A DNA stretch of 64,000 nucleotides from Edolisoma coerulescens (taxonomy: Eukaryota > Chordata > Aves > Passeriformes > Campephagidae): NCBI GenBank assembly GCA_013397115.1, contig VWZW01002470.1, forward strand, positions 2,210,927 to 2,274,926, written 5' to 3'. A program made the translations under genes and the position numbers. The notes under the pieces are model-generated. The model did not search any database. It was not told the DNA's origin and saw nothing but the letters and a program-made list of their open reading frames with translations. The stretch's first letter is position 1. Each line of letters opens with the position of its first letter. Shown in pieces: positions 47,498 to 61,100 of this stretch.

Positions 47498-50400
47498 AAA
47501 TCTAAGTATGTGAGTGCTGCTGATTGTCAGTTCTCACAAATGCTAAAGGATTTCTGAGAACCTACAAAGATCTGGCAGAATTTCTAGATATTTTAAAGCT
47601 TTCAACTATTTTCCATTAGGATTCTCAGAGGAGTTCAACTGAGAATCAAAAGCTTTGCAGAGAAACATAAAAAACGCAAACACAGGAATGAAGTGCTGCT
47701 GCTCCACCTGCCCTGGTCGGCACCTCAAGGAACTGAGATCAGGAACATCAGGGCTCAAGCTGTGCCCTGATTCTGCCCAGCCACTGAGCTGCACCTGCCT
47801 GCATCCCAGAGAAAAGGATGCTGCAGCTTATTCCATGGTTAAACCCAAGAAAATGGAGTCTCAGAAAATAATTATGTTGTGCTTGAGGAAATATGGAAAT
47901 AACCATGAGCTGCTGCATTTAACAGACTTTTTGAAATTAAATTATTTGTATTCAAATATGTGCAAAACCAATGATCATTTTTGGTTTTGATCAGCTCAAC
48001 CTGTTCTTTGGGGAAATTAATTGGATGCTCTGGGTATAAACACTCTTTCAAAATGCTCACCATGAAGCAATGTTTTCCTCCTGCTCTCCTTAGCACCAAA
48101 GCAATTTTCAAAGCATTCCCATTGATAACACAAACAAAACAGACAGACCATTTCACGAGGAGCACCAGAAATTGCAATCTGAGAAGTAATACTTAAAACA
48201 CCATTTAATCCATATTCATCAGCAGGCCACACGTGGGTGGTGTGCAGAGACTTTAGGCAGGAACAGATATTTATGACTGCAGGTAAATGCACAGCAGCCT
48301 CAGGCCAAAGGGGGTTTGCTCAGCCAGCCCCTGACCCCAGCAAATGCAAAGAGCAGTGTCAGAATAATCTGCAATAAACTGATACAACCTATTTCTAATT
48401 AAATAACAGGGAAAAAACATTTAGAGTCTCCTAATACTGGTAGGATGCTGGCAGAACTCTGTGTCAGCTGGAGGGGCACTTGGGGCACTCAGGGCACAGG
48501 GGTCACTCAGTCCATGCCCTGTGGCAGGAACAGCCCCTCAGGCAGGCCCGGAGGATGGAGGGGATTAAACCCCCACGGTCTGTGACTTGGACAAGAAGAC
48601 GTGGATGTGAAATCCCTGCTGGGAGAAGGACGAACGCGAGCCCAGGGGGGATGGCAGGGGAGCCCTTCTCCTGCAGGAGCTGTAACACGTCAGGGCTGGG
48701 CTGAGGAACACGACAGAGCTTCCCCCAGGAACCAAGCCCGGCTGCCACTGGCCTCCCCTCTGCTGCCTCCCGGCTCCCCTGGGACCCTGCTGAGCCAGCA
48801 CAGAGTGAGGAACAGCTCTGGGTCACCTTTCTGCTGAGGCAGCTGAAATGGCTCAGCTTTGGGTCTGGCCGGCGCTGAGCCCTCAGCCAGGATGGGATGG
48901 AGATCCCTGACCGGGATGGCCACAGATGCACGGAACCCTTAAATCAGGAACTGGAAAAGACTCCTGAGAAGGGAGGTGCTCTCTCGAGTGCTCACCACCA
49001 GCCCAGCACAGCCCATCTCCACAGCAGCTCCCAGCTGAAGGGTCTAAGGAGGCTGAGGCAGGATCCCTGCAGGGAACAGGGGCCAGGCCACGTCCTGTCC
49101 ATCTCTGATCTTCAGAAAAGCAGAGAGTGGAGTTTGAACTTCTGCTTTCCCCATGGATCACAGAACCTAATTTCCTTCCCAGCTGGTCTCCAATGTCCAG
49201 AATTATCAATATCAATGTCCTCATTCATTTTCTTTCAATTCCTTCTGTAATTGCTTGGGGATATTAAGTGCTGCCAATATTGGGGTCATTATTAACCCCA
49301 GGCAAAATGTGCATTGGAAGACCACAAACCTTGATTCTTGCCTTGTTACCATAGTTACACCTGACAAAGAGGTGACACCTGAACTCTGCCTTCGGACTCT
49401 AAGTAAGCGATGGAGAACTAAAGAATCTCAGAAAATGAAATGACAGCATTTGAAGAAGAAAAGGTCAAGCACACTCATGGGAAAATCTTAAGAATTTAAG
49501 ATCACACTATTAATTTCTATAAACAACTTGTTATCACCCTGCCTACACAGATCTGATGAGATTATTCTTGCCAGCTCTTGATCATGATACTGTGCAATTG
49601 CATATTGAAAAGTTCTGCCTTTGATCCCAGGGAGCACAGCCATTACAGATAATGTACACACTGCACGCCTACTAATCTTATTCTGATTTTTCCTGGGAAA
49701 TGAGCAGTTCTGAAGCATGCATCTCAAATCAGGAAACTTCCACCATCACAGAGCAAGCAGAAAACAGGCATTAATTGATTTCAAATCTGACAAAATGATT
49801 AATACCAATACTTACACCCTCAGATTTCTCCATCTGTCGGAAGATTACAGCCATGCCAGCAGTTACAGATGTGCAACTGCTGGGCCTGAGCACAAAGTTA
49901 CTGCTCAAAGTTACGAGAGCACTTCAGAGAGCAGTGCTGGCCTAATGCACACTCAGGGTGATTTAATTCACGTGTCCAAACTTCCTCCTCTGCTGAGGTA
50001 AGAGACTGACGAGTACAGCTTGATTTACAAACCCACGGCTCCTGAAGGAGACAAACAATGGTATTCATTTCCTTGATTTTCATTAAAATGACACTAAAGC
50101 CCAAGGGATGTGTTTAGTGACAAAACACATGACATCTGTGTTGGGAATTTTTACAGCTGCTGGAGAAGGTGCTGAGGTTGGCAAAGGCTTTTTTCCCCTC
50201 TGTGTTCCACAGCTGAACTAAAGGAGTGTCAACTAAAGCAGTCAGAAAGCAGGACTCAGATCAGTGTGAGCCCAGCCAGTGTCTGTCACTCAGTCTCCAC
50301 TCTCTTTTAGGTGTGACATATGTTACTTCACTGTTGTCACAGAGTGTTTCATGCTAGGCTAGACGTGAATTTTTGAAAAAGAAAAGAAACTTTGAAATCA

Positions 50401-53400
50401 GACACGTCATTTCATATTTATTCCCAGCATGGAGAAGATGACCAGCCTCTGAAAGAAAGGAAGGCCCAAAAAGTCATTATTCAGAAGATGGACACACCTG
50501 GCTTACTCTGTGCTTGAGGATAGTTAGTTGTTGTTTGGGGGTTTGTTTTAGTTAAAGCTAAACAAAACCAAATAATGTATCAGAAAAGCATGAATTATTT
50601 CACCTAATCTTACCCTTCGTTTTGAGGTTCAGAATTTCTTTGTCTCCTCTCTTTCCTCCACACAAACCACGCTCCTGGGTGTCTGAGTGCATCTCAGTCT
50701 CTCGGTTTAGAATTTTAACATTCAAAGAGCTGAGTAGGAGGAACTTGCTCCAGCCCCAGATAAATCAGCCTGGCAGCCATGTGAGCCCAGTAAATTCAGA
50801 GGAGTTCTCCTCGTGCACTGGAGGATGTCAGATCTGCATCCTGGGAAGTTTGTATACCCTGAGAAGTTTGCATTCTGCACAGACCCACGTTCCATTATAA
50901 AGCAGATCTTTTACAACGCGTCTCGCGGGGCAAACGTGGGTGCCATGAATCTGAAAAGCCAACCCGTCAATCCAGAGCCAGTGTGTTCATTTTCCTGAAT
51001 AGCTTTCAAGGACATTTACTATAAATCTGTGAAAGGAGAGCTACTTACAGGTCTGGGATTTATAGAAAGTGCTGCCTATTTGTGCTCTGTCTTCTGTCAA
51101 TAGCATTAAGATTTGCAGTTTGCACTGAATTATCCAATGACCTAAATCCTAGCAAGCTATCAAAATCTGTTTCCTAGATAAAGTCATGCTCGAGTTTGAT
51201 ACATTTATCAGTGCCAGACACACAGCACTGCTTACAAGCACGGCAATTTCTCAAGTCTTCTTCAACAGCAGACAAAAGGGAGGTACAAATGAATTACAAC
51301 CTATTCACTCCAATGGTTTAAAATAATTGTCGCCCATTGGAAACAAAAGAATACAATTCCTGCCTCCTGATTTCACACAAACTCCTGGGTATAACGAGGC
51401 ACTGTTTATTTACGTAATGTAAAGCATCCAAATCTTATGCTGACAGCTCCAGAATGACTTATTGTTCTTCCATTATGCTAAATATTTGGGCTAGATCATG
51501 CCTCATTATACAAAATATAATCCATTGCCAGTCAGCTGAATAAGGCTTGATCTGGGAGAGGCAGGGGGTTTGCTGAGTGTCAATACAGCTTTGTGGTGAC
51601 AGGTACTTCCAGCATCAGGGCTCCAGGATGTGACACGGGAAATTTCTCTGTCCTCACTTCTCCCCAGCATCAGAGGAATCCTGCTGAAGCACCAGCAAGG
51701 CAAGTGGGAGTTGGAAGCAGCACATGAATTTTTAAATGTACACAGCTCCTTTCTAACCCAAAGTGTTCTATAGATTGCAGCCCTGATCTCAGAGGACGTT
51801 TTCAGGGAAGACTCCACCAGTCAGGTGTTCCTGGGCAGGCTGCCTTGCCAGAACGAGGACCAGACTATTATGAAGACAACAAATGGATTGGCTGGACACA
51901 GAATTTTTCCACACTCTCCAGTTGTGATGTATCCTGGGATAAACTTGGCTTTCAGTCATTTCCTAAACTGGCAGAGGAACGTGTGTGAGGGTCACTGTAA
52001 CGACAAAGAGCTGCTGCCACCCTACAGAATGTCCTACACCAAACACGACACCCAGGGCCTCTAACGCAGCACCCACAGGCTCCCATCACACCCAGGCCAG
52101 CCCAGGGGACAGCCACTGCCCTCTGCCAGGACTCTGCACAGCTGGGCAGGGGACCTGGCTCTCCTGGAATGATGGCAAGGGACAATAAGGTCTCCTTCCC
52201 TGGAGCTGCAGAGGGGAAGCTCTTTAAATTCAACAGGAGCTTGAATCCCATCCCAGACAGTCAAATTTGCACCAGCATCTCAGCTTCCCTCGTGCCCAGT
52301 GTAGTGTCCCTGCATACCCAGCTGCTCTCCCAGAGTCTGCCCTCAAAACTACACAGCAGGGACACCTCAGTGTCGAGGGCACAGATGATGGCTGTGGGCA
52401 GCCAGCAAGGCACTGCTGGAAGCCATGGAAGCAGAGAAACACAAACGGCTCCAGCCCGCGTGAAAAAGGGGAAACCAAAATGACAAAGACACATCCCTGC
52501 CGAGATACCAAGAGGCTCCCAGTATATTTTTCTCCTTCTGGCCAAATGCAGTCTGGATTATAAGAGGCTCCCACCATCTGAGGCCCTGGGAATGTCCATC
52601 TGGTGGCAATGCAGGCACTGCTGAGCACACACAGCACAACCAGAGCCTTCAGCAGGCACAGCCTGGGAAAGCCATGCCAGCAAAACACTCAGAGGCTCTG
52701 AGACATTGCACTGAAGGCTGTGGGTACTCTGGGAGTGTTGGGTGGAACCTAAGGCTTTCAGACAGATCAACGAGCAGAGCTTCGAGACACAAAAATATCC
52801 CTCTCTCATCCACCTCAGGGAAAGACTGTCCACCAGGAGGAAAAGGAAGAGCTTTCACTGACAAAATCCTGCACTGAGAATTTAAGTTTTTTAAGAGCCT
52901 GTGAGAGATTTCGAACAGCTTTTGGAGCTTTCTAAACTCTGAAGTCTGCCTTAAGCTAGGCTTACATTGCATAAACACTTGCTTTCAAATTTATTATTAT
53001 TACGAAAGATACAACATGAGCATAATAAATGATTGTGGTATTAAAGCACATTTTACAGCATCATCTTGAGAGCTGTTTCCTTTAATGCTCTGCTTACATG
53101 ACATAGAGGGATTTGCTCTGAAACTGCATTAGGATGGATGGATAGAATTCAATACTACAGCCCAGAAGATTTTTTTTTCTCTTATCTCTGAACAATTCTC
53201 AATAGCCCCAACACTGTGAAGAATACAGCCTCGGTTCTGAAATACAGAGATGTCAGTGCTGGCTTGCTGCTCGGTGAAAAGGTGTTTTGAATTCGAGGGA
53301 ATCTGGTAATGAAGCTCCTGGCTCTGCTTTCATTCCTGTGGCCTTTGGCTCCTGCTTGCAACAGAGCACTCACGGAGCCAGGGCAGAAGCAAGGGTTAAG

Positions 53401-53560
53401 AACTGGGCAAAGAGGTTCTGAAGAGAAGGAGGTGTCCACATAGTGGGAAAGAAATTAATAAATTGGAGCTTGGCCTTTGGATACAAGATTTCATCACCCC
53501 TCTGCTTTGTGCACTGAGAGCAGCAGGAGCTGGGGTGGCTGAATTCCCTGCTGAGGGATG

Positions 53561-53820
53561 AACTGCCCCTGCTGGGTCCCATGGGTGCAGCTGCTGGGAG
53601 GTGCTGAGGGGGGAACTGCCCCTGCTGGGTCCCATGGGTGCAGCTGCTGGGAGGTGCTGAGGGGGGAACTGCCCTTGCTGGGTCCCATGGGTGCAGCTAC
53701 TGGAGATGATGCTGAGGGATGAACTGCCCCTGCTGGGTCCCATGGGTGCAGCTGCTGGGAGGTGCTGAGGGGGGAACTGCCCCTGCTGGGTCCCATGGGT
53801 GCAGCTGCTGGGAGGTGCTG
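53561..53820. repeat. 53-bp tandem array, five copies
   Basis: Units beginning AACTGCCCCTGCTGGGTCCC start at 53561, 53614, 53667, 53722 and 53775, giving periods of 53, 53, 55 and 53 bp. The third copy is the most diverged (CCCTTGCTGGG and CTACTGGAGATGATG). The other four are almost identical, pointing to recent duplication or homogenisation. The minus-strand open frame at 53396-53992 results from this array. Confidence 0.95.
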
Positions 53821-55112
53821 GATCCATCAGGTGCCTGTGGCTGAGAGCCCTCAGGGGGCTCCTCACGGAGCCAAGGCAGGGCTCATCCTGCCCCGTTTGT
53901 TTGCAGTGCTGCCAGAAACCACGAGCAGTGGAACCCCGAGTGCTCCTGGGATGCAGAAGCATTGTATGATTCCCCCTGTCAGTCCTGGTCACGTCTTCCC
54001 TTGACTCCAGAGAAAACCTTTATTAATGGGATCACAGTGAGCGGGGAAAACCTCCCAGCTCACGTGGCAGCAGACACCAGACTGTACTGACATGGATCCC
54101 TCCTGGCTCTGGCTGCCAGGTAATGCAGGAATTATGTTTTGTATTCAAGATGCAGATTAAATGAGCTGTCTAAAACCACTGTGACCCTGCATGTTTACTG
54201 GAAAAAAAAAATTAAACTTCAGTTTGAAGGACTGCTTCAAAATAATTAATCTTCTTGAAAGTACTGGGCGGAATTTTGGTGCCCAAAGGTAATACATTTC
54301 TTTTGATTCTTATTGTCTCCTGGCTTTTGTTTTTCCTAATAGGAAAATAAAATGCAATTTTCTAGGAATACCATTATGAACTGATGCAAGATACCCATAA
54401 TGTACAGGAATGATTCACGCCATCAGATAACAGAGACTGAGGCTATACAGCTTTTGTAACAAATGAGTTTTGGCTCCTAGTTAGTAAATGCTGCTACAGA
54501 CCCCCTATTTCCCTCTGCTCCTCCCCACAGTTAATCTGCCTCTGACTGCTGTAATGTTCCCTATAGACAGACAAATTGTTTGGGTTAACTTACAGCATTT
54601 GCATTATTTTTTCATTGGTGACTGTTTCAATTAACAATGTCATCTATTTCTGAAAGCTTTTTACTTTTAAATAATTAGGGGTTACCCAAGAGGGTTTACC
54701 CAAGCACAAAAAAAGTATTTGAAATGCTAATCCACCACCTCAGACAAAACTGTTCCGGCAAATTTAAAATCCTGTTGCTTCTTAAATATATTGTAAAATA
54801 CAATGGAGTCCACAGCATACTGATAACCCCTGTGCAACACAAAGGGAGAGGCCAATGTATTACAGGAGATGGGTGTGAAATGGAAATGCTGACAGACCCT
54901 GAAATAAGCTGAGATTGGGCACAGGGATTTAATGAGCACAATAATGGGCAGGTGGGCTGAGCGTTCCTGCCGAGATCAGATCCTGGGCAGGAAAACGTGC
55001 CTTGAAACTGCTTCTTAACATAATCTGTACACAGGACCAGGCTGGGAATTACAGACAGAAAGTGTCTTTTCATGTTCCCTTTGTCAGCCAGGCCTTTCAC
55101 AGCCTGGTTACC

Positions 55113-55113
<1 letters not shown>

Positions 55114-55159
<46 letters not shown>

Positions 55160-55180
55160 ATACACACATATATATATATT
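55114..55180. repeat. Compound (CA)n-(TA)n microsatellite
   Basis: About 20 uninterrupted CA units run from 55114 to about 55153, followed by ATACACATACACACA and then a TATATATATAT run to about 55180. It is a likely polymorphic marker (inference). Confidence 0.95.
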
Positions 55181-58100
55181 TAATGCCAGAGCAATTGGAT
55201 TTCTTTTGGAACATATTTCTTTTTCTAACGACATTCAAATCCTGAAAAGAGGAAGAAATCTGTTGCTTTGGTGCAAACCGTGCCTTATCTCTGGATTTAG
55301 TGCTTTTGCTCTTTTTCTTCATATATCTGATGCACTTGGATCTAAACCATTAAAACACATGCTCAGCCTAAAGAGCTGGAAACACTGAAAATGTGCTGAA
55401 ATTAGGCAGCTGTGTTAAAGCTTAAATTCTGTGCCATATACCTAGTGGCTCCTGTGCCTTTTGCCAAAATGTAATTAAGAAGTTTCACTTTCTGGCTCAC
55501 TGACTGGGATGGCAAAGAGTCTGTGGGGTACTCCTCGACAGCTCCCAAAAAGGCCCCACGATGTGCAGGTGCCACTTGGAAAGGCTGGAGTGGGAACCAG
55601 ATGGAGACACAGCAGTGCCTGTGGAGCTTCCCTGCTCCTGAACCTACAGAAAGTTTTCCTTCCACACAGTGAAAGCAGCCAGGGAGATTTCATCTCCTCC
55701 ACTGCGCTGTTCCTGCAGAGCACAGGGTCTGGTACCCGTCTTGCATCTGGAAACGGACTTGAAAATAGGTAGAGAAGGAGAAGTTTATCAATAATAGCTG
55801 TTTTTTGCATTCAGGGTATATTTGTGATTGTTAATGATTTTCTCACCCTAGAGAACTACTCCTGAATTCAAAGACATGACGGAAGTTCACTCTGAATACT
55901 GCTGTCATCCATATTCTGCAGAATCTAGTTACAAACTCTGCTCTTGGGTACCTAAAAAATGGCAAAACTCCAAACTGCCTTTTTCCCACGGGGCAAGAGT
56001 AACTCCTTTAGTGGGGGTGCTCTGTGCAGATCCGGATCAGGGGAAGGTGACGCTCAGGAATTCAGGACACTGCCTTGCCTCCTCTGAGGTAAAATTGCTG
56101 AGCTTTTCCCTGTGGAAACGCCCAGTCTCTTTCAAAGGCAGGTTTTGCTGGAAGAACCAGTATATTCTGCTGCCATAATGCAGAACTATTTCAGTTTATC
56201 TCCCTCTGCACACCTGGCACGCCTTCATCACATCCCACTTATTTTTACAGCGTTACACACAGAGGTTACTGCTATAAAAAGTGCTCCCAATAGAGAGCAA
56301 AGCAAAACTATAACCACAACACAGTCTCTCTTCATCACTGGCGTTATTATTGTTTCAATTTTGCAGGTGCTGAACGCCTGTCCGTGGGGGATGCACAAGA
56401 ACCGAAAAACAAGAGCAAAACACTTGACACATTTAAGAGTCAGGTTGCTGCTCTTGCAACCAGAACAAGAACAGGCACCAAGGAGCCACTGTGGAAAAGA
56501 GGGAGGTTTCAGAGGTCTGCTGTGCCACTCCGGTGTGGGAGTGGGCTCCTGGGGCGGGTTCAGCGAGGGTAGAGAGGTTCGTGATCCCCCTGTGGCACTG
56601 CTGGTGGTGAACAACCCAACAGCTGGCTCAGGCTGTGCTGAGCCACTGGCAGCAGCATCAGAGTAACTGCTAGAAGGGATCTGTAACAGCGATTCAGAGA
56701 TGTGAACTCTGTATTTACATTACAGCATTTCCCAGAGCAGGGAATCAGTCTTATCCAAACAAAAGGGAGGAAAAGAGGTGGTGTTGAGGGGCCCAGAGAG
56801 GACTGTAAGTCAGAGCTTTAGATTAAAGTGGGCGAAGGAAAATCCAAACTGAATGTGGGGAAGTGTTTCCTATCAAACACCTGACTGTAAAATCCCAGAG
56901 AAAACACAAACCTCCCAGCTGCCTCACTTGTCAGCATGACCAGGCATTTAAAAACATACAGAGGAGAAAAAATCACTTAAGGCTCTGACCCACTGCCTGT
57001 AGTTCTGAAGTGGTTTTCCTTACAGGCTTCTAAGACACTAAAATATGCCCCAAAATGTATCGATAACGTTCTGCAATCGTTCTACAGGGATGCAACAGGT
57101 ATTGTCAGTATTCCTCAGGCCTCAAAACTTAACCACAGCTGCACAGCTTTAGCCCTTGAAGAGAAGCTGATGGGAAGAAAGCCCACCCAGCAAAGGTTTT
57201 CTGGCCGTGTGGGAGGATGCAAACCTTGGCCAGTTCCCTGGCTGGGAACTGCTTTTCCCACTCTGCCCTTTCCCAGAGTGCACACAGGTAAATAGGAGCC
57301 CATTCATCAAGCACCCCCCACCAAACTGCCTGACTTCATAAAGGACACGTTAGAGTTATCTTCTGTCCTCAGATCATTCCATTGGATTTGAAGTTAAGTA
57401 CGTTAATGTATCTGGAATTAATTTTCTTGGTGTTAAAGTGCAAACTGGGCTAATAAAAGTGACACATTGACTTTTTCCAGAGAATGATGTTCAGCTTACG
57501 CAGAATGGCAGCATAAATGAAAATTAGCCTCAAGACAATGTTAATTACATTTTATCCATTAGTAGGAGGGTAATTGAACCACTCATTTTCACTGCAAAGA
57601 AAACCCTTCTGGCTTCATAAAGGGAAACTATGTGTTTAATGTGCAAATTAAAGTCTGACAATGGAAGAATCTGCAATAGAAAGAAAACCACAATGCAGGT
57701 AATGTATATCTATATGATATTGCAGTGACCATCTTGGACATAATCTGTGTTATTGCCCTCTTGCTGAGCTGAGAGAGACTTCAAAATGCGTGACAGAACC
57801 CAGCTATCTGAAGAGGCAGCCAGGAGTTACTGACATGAACATGAAATATCCTGAAGGACTTGATTTAACCAAGAAAACATGATACGTACTGCTGATAGTG
57901 CTATTAGAACTGATACTACTAATACTGATATTTGTGAGTACTGATACTCATAAACAGCAGTTGCAGAAAATGGTCCTTGCCGACTGGAAAATCTTCCCAC
58001 TCGTTTCTGTTAGATCTGGATGTGGCTGAAAAACTGGCATTTGTTTATTCTTGGACAGAGAACCCCCCCAGATGTCTGAAGGCATCTGGGTGGATCTCAG

Positions 58101-61100
58101 CCCTCACTGGGAATCAGCAGGGAGCACTTTCTTTTTCAGGACCTGTACCAACAAGTGCTCTGGTATCTGTTAGCAGTTGCATCAATAATTTGAGTTTTGA
58201 GGAACTCAGGATGCATTAATAATAGTATATTTTGTTCTCTGGACTGCTGGAAATACCTTGCTGTTTATCTATATTCCAGGATATCCCATTGCCTTTGGAC
58301 CTTCCATGGCTAAACATCAAGATTTTCCGTTCTGGATATTAAACTGTTACAGAAAATTCTTGTTCCTCTAATCTACAGGCTCTGACTTCTTTTCTGCAGT
58401 GCATATTATCCACCCTGCACCTCGCTCCACTGAGATGGAACAGTTCTGTCTGGGATTTTCTTAAAGGGGAACTCTGAAGCTGCTGAGAGTTTGGGAAGAT
58501 GCAGTAAGATTGGAGCAACGTGTCCCGAGGAGAGCTGGCAGATAAAGCTATCAAAGGCCCATGCTAAGAGGTGAAGGCTCTGAGGTTTATCAGGCTGCAA
58601 TCACTGCCTGTCAGGGGATCAAGGAACACACCCTGCAAGACACAGAACTGTAGTGTCAGGCAAATACAGCACACAAACCAATATTCTCTGATCCACGCCA
58701 GCAGCAACTGGACATCCTCAGAACAGTCTGGGCCAGGATCTGTACGATGCTGAGGGACAATATGTGCTAAGCCAGTTCTTCCAGGAGCTCATAATCAGCT
58801 TGTCCTCTCCTCTTCTGTCACTGAAGTCAATAAATGGGGTAAGTGCAGACCTGGGCTGCTGAAAGCTGCTTGTGCACAAATACCACAAGGAAATCCCACA
58901 AGTGCCATACCATCATTTTCATCAGCCAAATAAAGTGTAGGTGGAACAAGATTTAGTTGCAGATAATATTATGGATTATCTGCCCACTGGGCTCAATAGA
59001 ATCCAGATTGAACCCTTGAACTTTCTGACCCCAGGAGCAGCATCTGGGCAGAGTTACAGCAAAGTCAGAATTCCTGCTTCTACAAAAGCCAAAAATACAT
59101 TCCCTTATTCAAAAATAATAATTTTAAAATCAACCTTTATCATAATATTACCACGAGCATTGAAAAGGATTATCTTATTACAAGAATGAAATGACTTAAA
59201 TTTACCCTCATTATTGTTTCCCAGGGAAAAAAAGAGGCTTTTTTTATTTCATTGTGGATGAAGCTGCTATTTGCATTTAAATGAAGACATCTGAAGAAGA
59301 AGAGCTACAAAGTTAGGGGTTTTTTTTCTTTCAAGAATGAGATTTCATTTCAGTATTCTATAATGCAAACCCAACTCCACTTTCTGCTTCATTAAATAGT
59401 CTGTCACAAGCTGCTTTCCAAAAAATTGTCATGGAGAGTGAGATACTCTGATTATTCCCTGTTGAGGCTTTGTAATGATGGCAACAATACAGTGTTGGTA
59501 TCCCCTGAATACCTGACTTCAGCAAATAAATGAGGTATTTCCATACTTGCTGTACAGCGTGGATTTTTTTGGGATTGACTTATCATAATTGACACACTTA
59601 AACAATCTTAATGCTCTGATAGAAACAGGCTTGTGCCAAAGACACTGAGCTTACAGACTATTCCAGCAGGAACACTCTGAAGGGCAGGTGGACACATAAA
59701 TATTAATTCCATGCCAAAGATATTATGAAGGAAAGCAGGCAGAACACCCAACACTGCACCACTGACAGCTGTAGGAAATTACCATTTTCCTAAAGGGGAA
59801 GGAAGATTCCAGAATGGGACTTCCCCCCTGCATTCAATCCCACACCAAGTGACATCTGGGTTCTAAGCTGGCTTCAGATGTGGGGGGAGAAGCAGACCCC
59901 AGACCTGCCAGCTGCCCCAGGCTGCAGGAGGAATTGCTGTTACCCCCTGACAGGTACTGAAGAGGCAGGGACTGGGCAGTGCCACCTGAATTTCCACGGC
60001 TGCCAAAGCTGGGAGCAGAGGGCAGCTGTAGCAAGGAAAGACACGGAGAGAAGCAGTAAGAGCTGAGGTTAAAGAGAAGTTCACCAGTGAGCAGAAAGAA
60101 GAAAGCAAAGCAGAGGCTGTTTTTATGAGTCAGCCTGGACGGGCAAAGACAGAAGTTCAACAGAAATATTAAAATATTAGCCAAAACTGGGATGGAAAAC
60201 ATCTCCTTTCTTCCTCTCCTCACATGAAAATGAGAGCCAGGACTGATGACAGAATGTTCCTTGTATTGAAGATCTCCTAATTTTCTGAGTTTAAACGCTG
60301 CACCTTAGAGACTGGTGATTGAAATTGCCATCTCTGCAGAGTGAGGTTGGTTTATCTCACCCAAAGCAGCTCCTTCACAACCGACTCTGTCCCAGGGAAG
60401 GCCTCTGCTCACCCCGGGATGCCCTTGCCAGAGGAGAGGCCAGCCCGCTCAGCTGGCCACCCTGCAGAGCAGGGGATGGTCTGGGGCGGGCACAGGGACT
60501 GGCAGCGGCAGGGCAGCGGTCCTGACTGGAAGGGTCACCCCAGGAACCAGTCTGGGGAGCTCCCACGCCCTGCTGGAGGTGGGGTAGCCCCAAGTCACAA
60601 CAGTGGGATAAAAAATCAATCTCTTTTAGTCTGCCCAGGCTCCAGCTGATTGGTTCTGCTCAAATACCAGGCTACTTCTCATTCCTGATTGGTATTTAAT
60701 TTACAGATCCTCTGCTCAACAAAGATAAAAGGTCGATGCCCAAATTAACATATGGAACTCCTGCTTATTGTTAAAGATTTTAGGCAGATGATCTGTGCTC
60801 CACGTCTGTGCTCTGTAAAGTTCCCTTCAGCTGTAACTACCCACGGCACAGTTTCTAAAGCCATTGTATCAGCTACCTGCCAAATACACGGTGAATAAAG
60901 TAAAAAGTTCTATTTTATTACAGTAGACACCTCATTTAATTGATTTTCAAGAATAATAATTTTAAACTAAGCAGTAAATGGTCTCAAGAAAATTCCTTTT
61001 AATGCAGCAACGCAGGAATGCTTTGATTTGTTAAACCAAGAGAAAACAAAAACCTGCAGGAAGCTGCAGAAAAGAAAGGAAAGTCTAAGGATGAAATTCT

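Noticed and set aside
53396..53992. 198-codon minus-strand open frame with HPWDPAGAV-type repeats
   Set aside because: It is driven by the 53-bp tandem array, and the same peptide appears in different frames of successive copies.
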